A DNA stretch of 64,000 bases, from positions 5,142,352 to 5,206,351 of the forward strand of contig NW_022145596.1 of the NCBI RefSeq assembly GCF_000002235.5, in the 5' to 3' direction. Each line of letters begins with the position of its first letter. The first letter of the stretch is position 1. This stretch comes from Strongylocentrotus purpuratus (lineage: Eukaryota > Echinodermata > Echinoidea > Camarodonta > Strongylocentrotidae). The position numbers and the translations under genes were made by a program. Of the stretch, positions 1-12,390 are shown one piece after another. The notes under the pieces are model-generated. The model made no database searches. It saw nothing but the letters and a program-made list of their open reading frames with translations, and was not told the DNA's origin.

Positions 1-94
1 TCCAGACTGACCACTTTTCTTTTCTTTCTGGGGTCTCCCCCGTAATATAAAGCAAAGTCACAAGACTGCGAGGTCGCACATCATTTTGTGCTAC

Positions 95-130
95 AATAGA
101 TTTTGCAATAGATTTTGCAATAGATTTTGC
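95..130. repeat. 12-bp tandem repeat, three perfect units
   Basis: The unit AATAGATTTTGC occurs three times head to tail without a mismatch, just before the large CT/CA tract. Perfect copies suggest recent slippage. No function is implied. Confidence 0.9.
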
Positions 131-199
131 ATTTAATTTGTTCAGCCGTCCGGTTAGCAATCAGAAATCGGTGTTTACATGTTGGTGTATGCAGAGAAC

Positions 200-225
200 T
201 CTCTCTCTTCCTCTCCCTCTTTTGT

Positions 226-264
<39 letters not shown>

Positions 265-401
265 TACTCACAAAAACACACCCACGTTTGCAAACCCAAA
301 CACGCACACTCACAATTCTCTCTTTCTTAAACTTTCCTATACCCCTCTCTCACGCTCTCTCTTCCCCCACCCCCCCTCTCTCTCTCTCTCTCTCTCTCTT
401 G

Positions 402-446
<45 letters not shown>

Positions 447-461
447 ACACACACTCTCTCA

Positions 462-492
<31 letters not shown>

Positions 493-612
493 TCTCTCTC
501 ACTCACATGTTCTTGCTCTCTCTCTCTCTCCCTCCCGACCCCTTTCCCTCCCGACCCCTTTCCCTCTCAGTTTCTAACTCAATATCTCTACTCTTCTCTC
601 TAACAATCCACG
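200..612. repeat. Compound CT/CA microsatellite region
   Basis: The plus strand is almost purely pyrimidine plus CA. (CT)n lies near 230-257, near 377-398 and again from about 463 on; an uninterrupted (CA)n/(AC)n runs about 404-444. A small tandem duplication of the phrase CCCTCCCGACCCCTTT lies near 530-565. Open frames through here encode only Ser/Leu/His/Thr repeats and are artefacts. CT tracts with mirror symmetry can form triplex DNA and CA tracts can form Z-DNA; that is general knowledge, not shown here. Confidence 0.97.
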
Positions 613-3434
613 GCTAGTGTGTAATTTCACTCTTCGTGTATTGTTCAGTAACTCCTTGGTCCAACTGGCCTTCAATAAGCTGCTATGTTTTCGATTATTT
701 CTCAAAATAGAAATGTGAATGAACGAATAAATTATACAGTCCAAAATTGCTTGTTTATTCAGAAAACCCAAGACTTGCAGCATATTGTTGCGAGGATTAA
801 GACGGATTTTGATTGTTGTTGACTGAGAGTGATAAAAATATAAATGAAACAGGAAACAGTATGAAATTAATTTCTTTATTTGTATTGTTTTCTCCAAAAT
901 ATCATTTCCATGATAATTGGTTAATCGAAGAATAAAGAAATAAAAGTCTCTATAAAATTTTCGCATCAAGTGATTTTACTTTGTGTATTTGAGGCTTTGA
1001 ATGAATCAGTTCGGAATAAGACAGTTTACATACTTACTTTAGCACTGTTAGTTCATTCCTTTTATCGAATATCTTTTATCAAATATATAAAGCCATTGTT
1101 TTGACTATATCTTTGACTGTATATTGAATTCAAAATAATATCAGAGCTGTCGAATCACTTCTCAAAGTATGTAACAAAATTTAGCTGAAAATTATATACA
1201 TATGTATATCATGTGAGATATAACCTCTCCTCGATCCTCGTTTCATCCCCACGGTATGGAACAATTCTAAGAATATTAAACCTCATTCTTATCCCAATTC
1301 TCGATCCATAATTCCTCCCCAGTGACTCTACATTCAAGACACTTCCATGTTTTGATAAGTAAACCATCCGAGGTCGCATTTATGAAACGCGAAGGGTGAT
1401 GGCACAGATTTGTCTTGAACTCATAAAGCTCAACTTTCGCTCGTTCTATTAACCTTTTAAATCGGATCAGGAAAAGTCATACCACTTTGAGGAACGAATG
1501 TATTACGACACATACGTGATGGTATGTGAATTTTGTTAAAGGAATTCGGTTGTCAAGAGCCAAGAACTCTTTCGAGTAAATCTTTACAGTAGTTGAGCTG
1601 TGAATAACGTTATCTTAGAATGGCTAAAAGTGCTTCTCAAGAAAACGCCATCGTTTACTCTATTAAAAGAATAACACTGGGCATGACTGGTATCTTTAAC
1701 TCTTTACAATCTTCTAAAGATTCACAAGTTTCAAGAAACAGTTTTTAATTTGTGTCTAATTAGGTCCCACTGTCTTTTATTTGCAAATGTCAAATTCCCT
1801 GCCTGTTTAAATGAGTTAAAAATGCTTCTATTTATAGAGGTTGAATATGTTTTCTTTCCTGAAAATGCTTAAATTACAAATTAGATTGTGAGCGAATATT
1901 TCACCTGGTGTTTGTTTTTTGTTGTTTATCTTGATGCCCCAAACATTTTTTTTTTAAATATGATTTTCGTCAAACCCACATTGCAACCTTTAATATTGTA
2001 TGCATTATGAGGTTAAACCACCGTACGCCCTTCCAATTTGGAGACCCCCCCCCCCAAAAAAAAAAAAAAAAAAAAGTACGAAAAATTCGTCTTATTAACA
2101 TTGAGACCTCTGGACTGCCTCAAATTACAGAAAAAAGGGAGAGCAATGTTGACCGTATTTGCCGTATGCCCTTGATTGATAATTGATTGTTTTCCCATTA
2201 CAAATGTTTGCGCAAACTTTTGATAGTAAAAATTGAAAACTTATACAAAGATGAAGTCCTTATTCACTTAGAAGAGTTACTTGAAAAAGAAAAAAACAAG
2301 TTATAATCTCATAAATTATATTCAATTAAGACCTATATTTGCCGTTGATTAAGGGCGCTCACCACTACGCCTCTTTCATAATCTAACGGCAATGTTGTGT
2401 TTCCAAATTTAGGCACTTATTGGCTTTCCGTCTTTACAGTTTTATGTCATCGTTTTACGTTTTAGTTTTATGTCATCGACTCCTTAAAAAAAAACTATTG
2501 TATACTGTATCCTCTAACATTCGGAATTATGCACGAAGACCTATTTTAAGTTAAGAGTATAACTTTCCCACGTTTCGCACACCTTTTTAAAGAAGGTGTC
2601 TTGTCTCTCAATAAGAAAAGTCAGAACTAGGGCGCTTTGTCGAGATTACACGAGACCAAATTGCAAGATTTTGGGCAGACATTGGCAGACTTTCTTTAAC
2701 AGAGCTTTAAATAGTTGTTTAGAGACATGAACAGAAGTTAAGAAAAAACGGCTCTGACTGGCAGCTGGAGGCGATGCCGGGGGCCACTTTGAGTATCTTA
2801 AGTGTGAAATCTCAGGTTGACAAGAGGTCTCCTGTCTAGAGCCACTTGTCCAATTGTGGGAAAGCCGAAGGGACATGATGGATACACAAAGCACAAGATG
2901 TATATACGATTAGAAATGCTGTCTCGAAATGGTTCCTAAAGAATGACTCTAAAAGGGAAAATCAGTATGCACAAAGTAAATTCGTTTGTTAATCCGCCGA
3001 ACAAAACGGAGTGAAAAGTGGCGGGGATTTTCGGTTATGCAATGATGACGATTCGTGAAGCTTGTTAAGTCTTATTGGCAGAGCTTTACCCAGCTAACTG
3101 ATCAAACTGCATGTAGTCTTTCGCTTTAGCGCCATGCACTTAATATCTTGATTATAAAAGGCATGCCACACTCATGAAATGAAATATGCATGCAGAAAGA
3201 AAGTGGAAACAAAATACATCACTGGACATACGACTTCAAAGTCAAAGTCATAGGCTTTCTTGGGACGCAAGTTCGCTAAGTGGTCGTTATTCTGTATTTA
3301 TTGTTCATTAATTAAATAACTTCATATCTAATTTGGACTTCTACATCATATTTGAAGTGAATCACTTCTTCACGATGATTATGGTCTCGGGCTGAATTGG
3401 ACATGTCTTTACAGTAGATCGGACACGTCGGGAC
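613..3434. other. AT-rich non-coding stretch
   Basis: I find no supported gene. Visible items are a C11 run followed at once by an A20 run (2045-2075), probably microsatellite or an old retroposon tail read from the other strand, and a short direct duplication of AGTTTTATGTCATCG near 2439 and 2463. The open frames at 574-969 and 2646-2894 on the minus strand have no recognisable protein and no coding-like codon bias. Confidence 0.6.
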
Positions 3435-3562
3435 AATAATAGGGACTTTTAGATTTGCGTGGACTAATACGTGTGACGTCCATTCAAGGCAGTGCTTTAA
3501 AAGGACGTCGAGCGTAGCATAGACCTATTGTCTTCGTGCGAATCTAAAAGTCCCTAATAATT
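3435..3562. mobile_element. Fold-back (palindromic) MITE-like element, 128 bp
   Basis: The left end AATAATAGGGACTTTTAGAT reappears as its reverse complement at the right end (ATCTAAAAGTCCCTAATAAT). Inside, GACGTCC and GGACGTC form a nested stem, so nearly the whole element can fold into one hairpin. No open frame is present, so it would be a non-autonomous element. The superfamily is unknown; I could not define a target-site duplication. Confidence 0.7.
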
Positions 3563-6500
3563 ACCGGTTGCGTATCATAAAAAAGTGTAACCTAAATTCA
3601 ATGACCCGTAAACAACTTTACCCGATCCGCCCATGAAGAAAACATATTCATGTATCTCTCTACCGAAATATGATTTGCTCGGGCCAATCTCCAGTTTTGC
3701 CTAATTGGCAAGGTTTACCTACTCATCAATCCAATTAAGGTGTCTTTGAATAAATATCCAGCCTCTTCGGCGCCACCCTGTTGTGACACAAGCAGAATGG
3801 GATTTTCGAAACAGTTTTGAAGTTGGACAGATCTTTTGGATGATCCAATATGTATTCCGATTGACATGCACCTGCTGGGATGGTCTCTTTCGGTTAGCCG
3901 AGTTTTGCTGATAATCGACCTTATTAATTCTGACTCATTGGAACATTCTATTTTCCTAACTAAAATGGCGTGTTGAGACCACAGACTTTGTGTCTTAAGT
4001 TGAACTCGCAGTAAGAAACGGACTGTAACAGAACTTATCTCAAGGTATATCATACAAGCATAATCAAGCTATTGTTTGACTTGGTGGAACGATAAATTGC
4101 AGCTTATAACTTTAAATGCATCATAAAAGTTATACATTTTCAAAGCGCTTCATTTAGAAAAATCATTTAACATATTTAAGAGAAAATTGGCAATTGCATC
4201 CATGTGGAAATGGCGCGTAAATGATTGTGAATGGAATAAGTACATATCATCCGGTACTTATGTGGCGTCACTTTATCTTCATGCATCTCCAATGCGCATG
4301 TCAGCGCAGCAGGTTTTGGTATAGGTTCTACTCGAGACCCCTTAGCACTCCGAAGGGTCTAGTTTTCAATTTCGTTGTATTTATCATTCTTGCACTGTTA
4401 GGGGTATCTTCTCATAGGAAGCAACTATATCGAAGATTCATTGATACTAGATCCATTCGATACTTAATGCCTGTTCATCTTTCAAAATTTATCCCCACTT
4501 CTATCCCCTGCCCCCCCCCCCCCACTATTATTCTTTCTTGAAAAAGCTGATTTGGTTGAATGATATAACTTTCGGATCAATGAAGTTCGATTAATCGTAT
4601 TAAAGAGCAGGAAATCTTTGTAGGACATACGATCGTTTCGGATGACCAATAATACTCCCGTCTAAATTGTCAAACAAAGCTATTGACTCAAACGCCAACA
4701 ATCATTGTGGGTCTGGCTTCTCAAGAGGGTACTTGTCGCACCCCCTTTGACGCTTCTTCCACCCCTCTTCCTTGGTCCTGCTAATAACCCATGGGGTAGT
4801 TTCATGTTGCTTGGATACAAAGTCTAAAAGACGTCAAGGAATGCCTCCAAATTGTCTTTTAATTGTCATCGCTGTCCAAATGAGTAAGTGAAAAGGAAGA
4901 TAAAACAAGCTTTGCTAAATGAGGCTTTGTGATAGCACGATTTCAAACGTCCAATGCGACGATTACTGTCAATCGAGAACCATTGATTTTAATAAGTTGG
5001 ATTTAGGATTGATATGTGATTGATAGATTGACAGTTAAATTTGTCGTACCAGGATTCCTTTATATTTTGTATTTGTTTTGTATTAGTTGACAAGAACTGG
5101 ACATATTTACGTCATAACCATGATAACAGTTTTCTTGAATCGTATTGAGGTATGGGTCACCAGTGTATTAAAAAAGAAAGTGGTTAACAACAAGCCGAAG
5201 ATGGCAGTGCATTATATAACATTTCATCAGCTTTTATAGGGGTGTTACGTGACACATTTGTTTGCATGCAACCCATTTTTTTTGCCCTTACCCTTCGCCT
5301 TCACCTTTTTTCGTTCCTTTTCGCTCCTTTATTTCCCGCTCTGTCGCACTTATGTGCCCCTCACCTATCTGGCCATGTTGATATTCACAATAATTTTCTC
5401 CTTATAGCTTTTTCTCAATACTTCGAATCTCTACCCCTTTATACCAATCCTCCCTCTCTCCTCTCGTCCACTGTCTCCACCACCCCCTCTCTCTCTCTCT
5501 TCCTCTCTTTCTGATGCTAACGTTATGGTTTTATCTTTATTTTTATTGCTCTTTTTTCTGTCTCTCACTCTGTCTCTTCTGGAATATCATGATATTGTTC
5601 CATCGCAATAATAATCTTTTGCTTCCACGTTTAAAGTACGGCTATATTTAGAAGGAAGGAATATGTGTGTGGGGGGGGGGGGCTATAAGATCTTCACACC
5701 TTCCACATCCTCTGTGCAGACGGCCGCTTTTGTCACTTTCTGCTGACGTAATTTACGCGCCATTTTACGCTTGGCTGGTATTAACACATCATGGGATTGA
5801 TGAGAGAAGGATGATGTGGGTAATGGAAAAATAGATGGTGGATATTAAGGATAAAGAAAGACAAAATGAGTATGTGCCTTGTTTTACTTACGTAAGTACC
5901 TTCGATTTACAAAAAAGGTAACTATTCGGTACACACAGTAAAATACATAATGAAAGAAACACAGGTGGCCGAGTATATTAATATGATAAAAAGTGTAGCT
6001 TATACGTTATACATGTAGGTATTTATAGATATTATGATATGAATTGTCCAGAGTACCGAACAAAAGTGTACTCTGACTGGCAATTTGGCGGGAATATGCT
6101 CTTCATTGTCTGGTCCAATGCGTAAAACTATTTCATGAAGGAATTGAAGGAAATTGAAAAGAACGAAGCGGGTGATTAGATGATCCATAAAATCGGTCCA
6201 TCAACTTTGGGATCTCTTTGTGACGTAATTGCTTTTTTATGGACAAGTTGTAATCTTCAGTTATAGTACTGTGGTTTAATAAGAATCATCTTCAGAGAAA
6301 TGTTCATTTATTATAATGAAGGAGATGGTAATAACTCTGTTGAAGAAAATTGCATATAATTTTGAAATTGCGTAGCTATTGTGTCAATATATATGCCTAT
6401 CTGCGCACCACAGCCTTTAGTCATATAACAGTGGCTTCCAGCTGAACTGCTCTGATACCCAGTAATCTACATTCCCATTTACCCCACCTGCGTAGAGAGA

Positions 6501-8219
6501 CAAATCTAAATTAATGTCTTGAAAACGAATATCAAAGTCGGGCAGGAATTCGATTCAAAAGGCTATTAAATGAGTCAGAATACAAAGACAGTTCCACTTA
6601 ATTTAAATGAATGTATTTATGGCATGTGATTTCAAAAGCATACATTGTTACTAAAATCATTGGGCATGTTCTAACGCCCCAATGTACAGGTTGCATCTCG
6701 ATCTTTTTCATAGATAAGTTGTAGCGGCATGTTCGTATTCTTTCTTTGATCACAATAGCTTATTGATCAAGACCTGTCCCGATAAATCACCTCTTTTCGA
6801 TCACATGTACCCCAATCATTAATGTTAAGTGGAATGAATTGCGTAACAATGGGTGACAACCGGTAAAGTATTTGGTTTTCAGTTCTTTTGAATCATTTTA
6901 CCTCTCAAGCAATCGATGGATAGTCCTTGGCTCAATGGATGATAACTGTTGTGGAGACGTAATGTCGCAATCATCTAAGTAATGATAGACCATTTAAGGT
7001 GGCGTCGGCCCGGCGGGGCGCGGGATGTATACATAGGGGCTCCGTGCCCTACCCACTTGAAAGGCAGAAAGAGTATTGGGAAAGTAGAGAGAATTTCTGC
7101 CTTTGGTATTTGATCTGTATACCCCAAGACTTGAACCACACTTCGCCCCTGCCAATTTACGTAGGAAATAACAATATTGCTAGAAGAGAGGACTACTTCC
7201 GAAGTTTATATTTTTGAAATTATCATCACATTTACATTACAGGCTATAAGTCAGAGAGTATAAAGTATAGAAAGTATAAAAACCACATGGGGTATTTCTT
7301 TTCGCTTTGATCAAATAAAGTTAACTTATTCCAAGCTGAACCTTTGGAGCAAGGTATAATCTACTTAAAACTCTTCCGGTTGTACTCTACTATATCTGTA
7401 GAAATTGGCTCAGGTTGCTTTCAATGAGTGACTTGCGCTTTCGTCCTTCAAACAAAATATGTCCGGAGGTTCCTATCCTGTGAAAGAACTATTGATCAAA
7501 ACTAATTCTAACAAGACTCCCACAATTGATTCATTGTCTATTTTAAGATCTGTACACGAAGGGCTTTTATTGTCGGTATTGTGATGGTATTTAAACGTTT
7601 ATTTACCGGAGTTACTAACATGGGTTCTTATTTTCTACCGATCGATATCGAGCACCTCATTAAGGCACTAATTGTGTATCGATATATTATGTCGTCTGCC
7701 GTTTACCAGATGCCCCAGTTCCAGCTGAGGCCGAACTGTTTATCTTATAATTAAATTTCAGAGATCTTGTGTGACTCCATAATTGCTTTATGACATTACA
7801 TTCATGTTATACTTTTCGACAGTCAAAGTTTATTGAGAAATATCTTTCAAGGAAGAAGAAGAAGACCGCAGATGCGCCTTTTCCACACAATCATATTAGG
7901 GATCTCATTATAAGTCACTTAAATTGTATTAACTACCGGCCTTGGTGTGTAAAGGAGTTATTTAGCATCGCAAAGAGAAAGTATGGTACCCTATATTTTT
8001 TATTAGGCACTTATAGATTCGCGAGCCCCGCTGTCCTATTGCCTTCACTAACTTCGCCTCAAAGAAATGTCCTTGCGTATTGATTTTCAAGTTTTTCACT
8101 TACGTAGTTACATTCAGATTATGAATTGCAATTATAGTTTTAGAAACCATTACAAAACTTTCACTAGAGAGTCCTACAATGAATTTTAAGTACTAACATG
8201 ACTAACTTTATGGCAGAAG
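3563..8219. other. Non-coding stretch with homopolymer runs
   Basis: No gene is supported. Contents include C13 at 4511-4523, a CT-rich patch about 5440-5575, (GT)n joined to G12 at 5661-5682, and unique-looking AT-rich sequence. Open frames of 60-112 codons in both strands lack recognisable domains. Confidence 0.6.
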
Positions 8220-8400
8220 TCCGAGCGCTAATAACCCACTCGCACCATCGCACAATCGCGCTCGCGCACACACGCATCGTCTCGGCTCGTGTCTTAAAAA
8301 AGGCATCGCGCCTTTGTCGACCAATCAAATATGGTTAGAGAGGTGCGATCGTCACCGATCACGAGTGATGAATGATTTGGTAATCGACGGAGCTACCACA
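8220..8400. promoter_or_regulatory. CpG-dense patch with CCAAT box, candidate promoter or enhancer
   Basis: By eye there are about 22 CpG dinucleotides in 180 bases, far above the AT-rich surroundings, including repeated ATCGCG, CTCGCG and CGATCG phrases. A CCAAT motif (GACCAATCAAA) lies at about 8319-8329. There is no TATA box I would defend and no following exon I can identify. Orientation is unknown. It could also be a decayed GC-rich repeat. Confidence 0.3.
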
Positions 8401-11400
8401 TTTAGGCAAACGTCATCGCTCATTAAGGATGCTGACAATGACAACAGATCTATTCCGCAATTTTGCGCCGGAATCAAAGTTTAAAGGAATCTCAACGGCA
8501 TGAACGTTTTGGATATGATGGTCAGGCATCGATTGTAATAGTCCGTTCCAGTAATTGTGGACGAGACAAAGTCCGTTTTACTCACTATAAATGTTTTTCT
8601 TCTTCTAATCCGTCAACATGTTCAAACGAAGTCGTTCAATATTGTAGAATGTAGAACCATGCTGTTTGTAGAAAATGTAGATTGAAAATCAGAGGCAGTT
8701 TTTCAATTTTCTAGAATAGTCCTGTTTTTGGTTTTTTTGTTTGTCATCAGATTTCCATAACCCCAACACTAATTTCATAACCACCAGGCAAAGTTTAAAA
8801 AAAAAAATACATAAGTGATCTAAACACTAAAAATGTTGCCTATATACAGCAAGAAGCAGTTTTCACCTTTAAAATGGTATGTTTTGGTAATTATTGAAAC
8901 GGAAATAATCGACATGGTTAGGCAATGATTATCGAGAAACGAAACGCTGATGAACACCATTAAGAACTGTTGAAAAAATGTCATTAAAATAATAATTACA
9001 AATTTGTATGTTAAAAACCCACAGTATATGATGATACCCTTTAACGTCAAGTAATTTTGCGGAATTAGAGCTGATCTCTTTGAGTGCACATGAGAAGAAA
9101 TATGTGACACCTATCTCCACCTGCCATCCGGGGTAGGCAGATGGGTGATAAGCAGAGAGGGAGAAAGAAGATATACGAGAAGATGATTTAACGTTTCTTT
9201 GTTTGTTCCGACGACGATTCCTTTGTTACAAAACCTACAAAATGGTTGAAATGAATGAAAAGCTGTTATCGTATGAATAATCTAACACAGATGTGAAAAA
9301 AGCACACCTAAACTTTCATTTTGCACGTGAATTAATTTTTTACCATTCAACAAAAAGTGTCAAAATGTCTGAGGATATTTGATGTACCAAATGATAAATG
9401 ATAGCCCCCCCCCTTAAAATAGGAGAATGGCTTTTATTTCTGATTGGTATAGTAAGGATAAAAATGTTGATATACAAAGGCCTAGTAAATGACTTCTAGC
9501 GATTAATATGTTTTGTTGTGAAAGAAAGATTGATGAAGATAATGTTGAGAGGCAAAATTATACATTTCAAAATTTGGGAAATGGATGGGAAAATACGTAC
9601 ATGTAAACCGGTCATGTGACATGCTCTGAGTCACTGAACATTGATATATGAATTGGTTTTTGTTTTGCTTTTCATTAATCTTGTTCAGGTCTTATCTTAT
9701 CATAATTCATCGGATCCTGTTCCTCTTTCGGTCATAGCGCAGTAGGATGGACGCTTTAAAAAGATATATGAAAAGAGATTGAATGAGGAGGAAGGGGATA
9801 GGGTGGCAAATGTAGGAATAAAATTCATGAGTATATGTAGCCTATACATAATTTCTTAGTTGATGTATACAGCAGATTCACCGGGACTACTTTCAGTGAC
9901 CATTCGTCACGTGGTAAAATAAACTGTATTCATTGAAGGGATCGTCTGTTGGCTCGTAATTCATTTTCTGGCGGGGAATTCCCTTGTGATTCTCATCCTC
10001 GTCTCGCTCTCGCAACGAAACACTGGCAATAATAGGTGACTCGTCGCGGCTGCTTTTATGTTGAAATATTGAAAGAGCCAACAGAGAGTGCGATCACGGT
10101 AACTGCATGGCTGCATGCTCCTTTGAAAAACAGTTTCAAGTTACCAACCGTATTTAATTTGTTCTTCCCCTTTCTGTTATTTTTATCAGTTACATTTATT
10201 TGGGCATAATTATGATTATTGTACAAAATATTTCTCTTTTTTATTACAATAATAGCCGAAAATGTTAACATTTTTTGTTGCTTAAAAGTGTTTCGTTAGG
10301 ATAAAGACTCGAATGAAATATACTATTTTGCTTAAAGGAGATGTTGAACAATTCCAATTTCCATCTTTTTGTTATCTGTGCTTGTCTGACTATTTTCCTC
10401 TCTCATCTCTCTCTCTCTCTCCTACCTCACGCTCATCCCTCGCCTTTTCCTCCTCGCGCATTTTCTCCTCTCTCTTTTTCTCAATATTTCTCCCCTCTTC
10501 CTTTCCATTCTTGGTGTATATGTCACACTCTAATCTAAATATAAAAACACAATCCCATATTACCATCTTCATATTTTCATCTTTCTTATGCCTTTTTGGA
10601 AATTGTCTCCCCCAAAAAAGCACATCCTTCTGTATCTACATGCAAGATGCATGCTTTGAACACGACTCTGTCTGTGCATAATCCGCTTGTGCTGGGTGCC
10701 AATTCACTAATTACTATCTGGCGACTCTTACTACTATGTGGCGACACTTACTTTTCCTAAGGGACAATACTCAGCTAGATCCTCCTCAGACGAACAGATG
10801 GTGTAGTTTACGGTTCTACACATCCCAAGATATGAGATGTGTGTTGTTTGTCGCCCATTCAGTTTGTTTCTTGGCACCCCCCCCTCATTTATCTATTTTT
10901 GTGTTTTCGGGTTCTTTGTTTCAATTTTATCACCATCATTAGTCAATGTGCAGTTGCCACATAATTCTTCCTTGTTTTGAAAGGTCGGTGACTCAGTGCG
11001 ACCACACGCGTTGCCCCGTTTAGCATTTATTCCTCTTTTTTTGTAGGAGGGGGAGGGAGGAGGGGGGGGGGGGGGGAGAGGGGTAGAGAGACCAAGAGAG
11101 TGTCCTTAAAAATTGAACAAATTGAACGGACATGATAAGCTCATATTTGGAGACGAAATGTTAAAAGTGCTGAAAGAATTTCAAATGCGCCGACTATAGT
11201 GATTCCCTACGTACCCATTTAGGGGGTAATTGCCCCCTCTTCCTCTCACCCATACATAATATGTTGCGTACAGTACTCCCACTGCCACCCTGGATCATTA
11301 TCTATTCGTTTATGATAATTTTTTTCATAAATACCTAGAAAAAAATCTAGACTGAGAAATAATTTTGTTTGAGACGATGATATTTCATTTAGTATGTCTG

Positions 11401-12239
11401 TTGATTGGTTTTTCCTTTGGAATATCAATTCAAATATTACAATCTCTGTTACAACTCTTGAATTGTCTGAAAATGTGAACAATCACGATTGATAATTAAT
11501 CACGTACCCAAAGTTAATGTATTCTGAACGCACTAAGGTCATACATCTAAGCATCCCATGGCCGCACAATGTCAATTATTTCCATACAGTATCAACATGA
11601 TCAAGGATCTTCTCTTATCAATTTATATCCCGGGCTTGATGTGAATTATGCATAGGATTCATGCTCTGCAAACAGCCAGACAGAGCAAATTATGGATATA
11701 CCTCAATTAGGGATACATCAGTCAGTCTGTCGCTGAATGGAGAACAGGAGATGCGCTCCTTGTCTCTGATATTAAAGGCATCCACATTAACTGGAAGGCA
11801 TGAAAGGTACATTGTGTATTTGCCGCTTTTGTATGTCATTTTTGTCACAGTGTTATAGTGGAACCTATTTACATTCATAAAATTGTATGTCAAAATCTAG
11901 CGACTCTTACATAAAAGGTAATATGATTTAAAAAATTTACTTCCTCGATAATAAATTGAACTCACTTTTCATTTTGAACGTAAATTTGTTTGCATTTTTT
12001 TCTTTTATCGAGGAGGCTGTATAAACATAATTGATTTCAGCATAGTGTAGACCTGGAGTACCCCCACCCAATCCCGAAAGGATTCTTCCCTATACTGCTT
12101 ATCATTTCTGAAAATGCCATTGTATTCAAATAATTATGATAACACTCTCTCCTGCCTTAACATTCCCTTTAAACAAACGAATTCAGTTCACGTTTCTGTA
12201 ATTTCCATATATTTGTACTGCATGCCTCTGAAATATGCA
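8401..12239. other. Non-coding stretch with pyrimidine tract and G15 run
   Basis: No gene is supported. A CT-rich tract lies at about 10395-10515 and a purine/G-rich tract with G15 at about 11046-11095 (G15 at 11062-11076). The open frame at 8463-8654 follows the CpG patch but its translation resembles nothing I know and no splice sites frame it convincingly. Confidence 0.6.
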
Positions 12240-12249
12240 TGCTAATTTC

Positions 12250-12283
12250 AATGAGAGACACGTAATGGGAGAGCAAGAGAGAA

Positions 12284-12324
<41 letters not shown>

Positions 12325-12390
12325 GAGGGGTTAGAGAGAGAGGGGGAGAGAGAGAGGTTAGAGAGAGAGGGAGAGAGATAGAGGAGGGGG
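12250..12390. repeat. GA-rich microsatellite
   Basis: Almost continuous GA on the plus strand, with an uninterrupted (GA)n core around 12288-12314 and interspersed GAGGG and GTTAGAGA variants. The minus-strand frame through it is Ser/Leu low-complexity and not a gene. Confidence 0.95.

Noticed and set aside
127..617. Several plus- and minus-strand open frames of 67-159 codons
   Set aside because: They are translations of CT/CA microsatellite (Ser, Leu, His, Thr repeats) and overlap in all frames.
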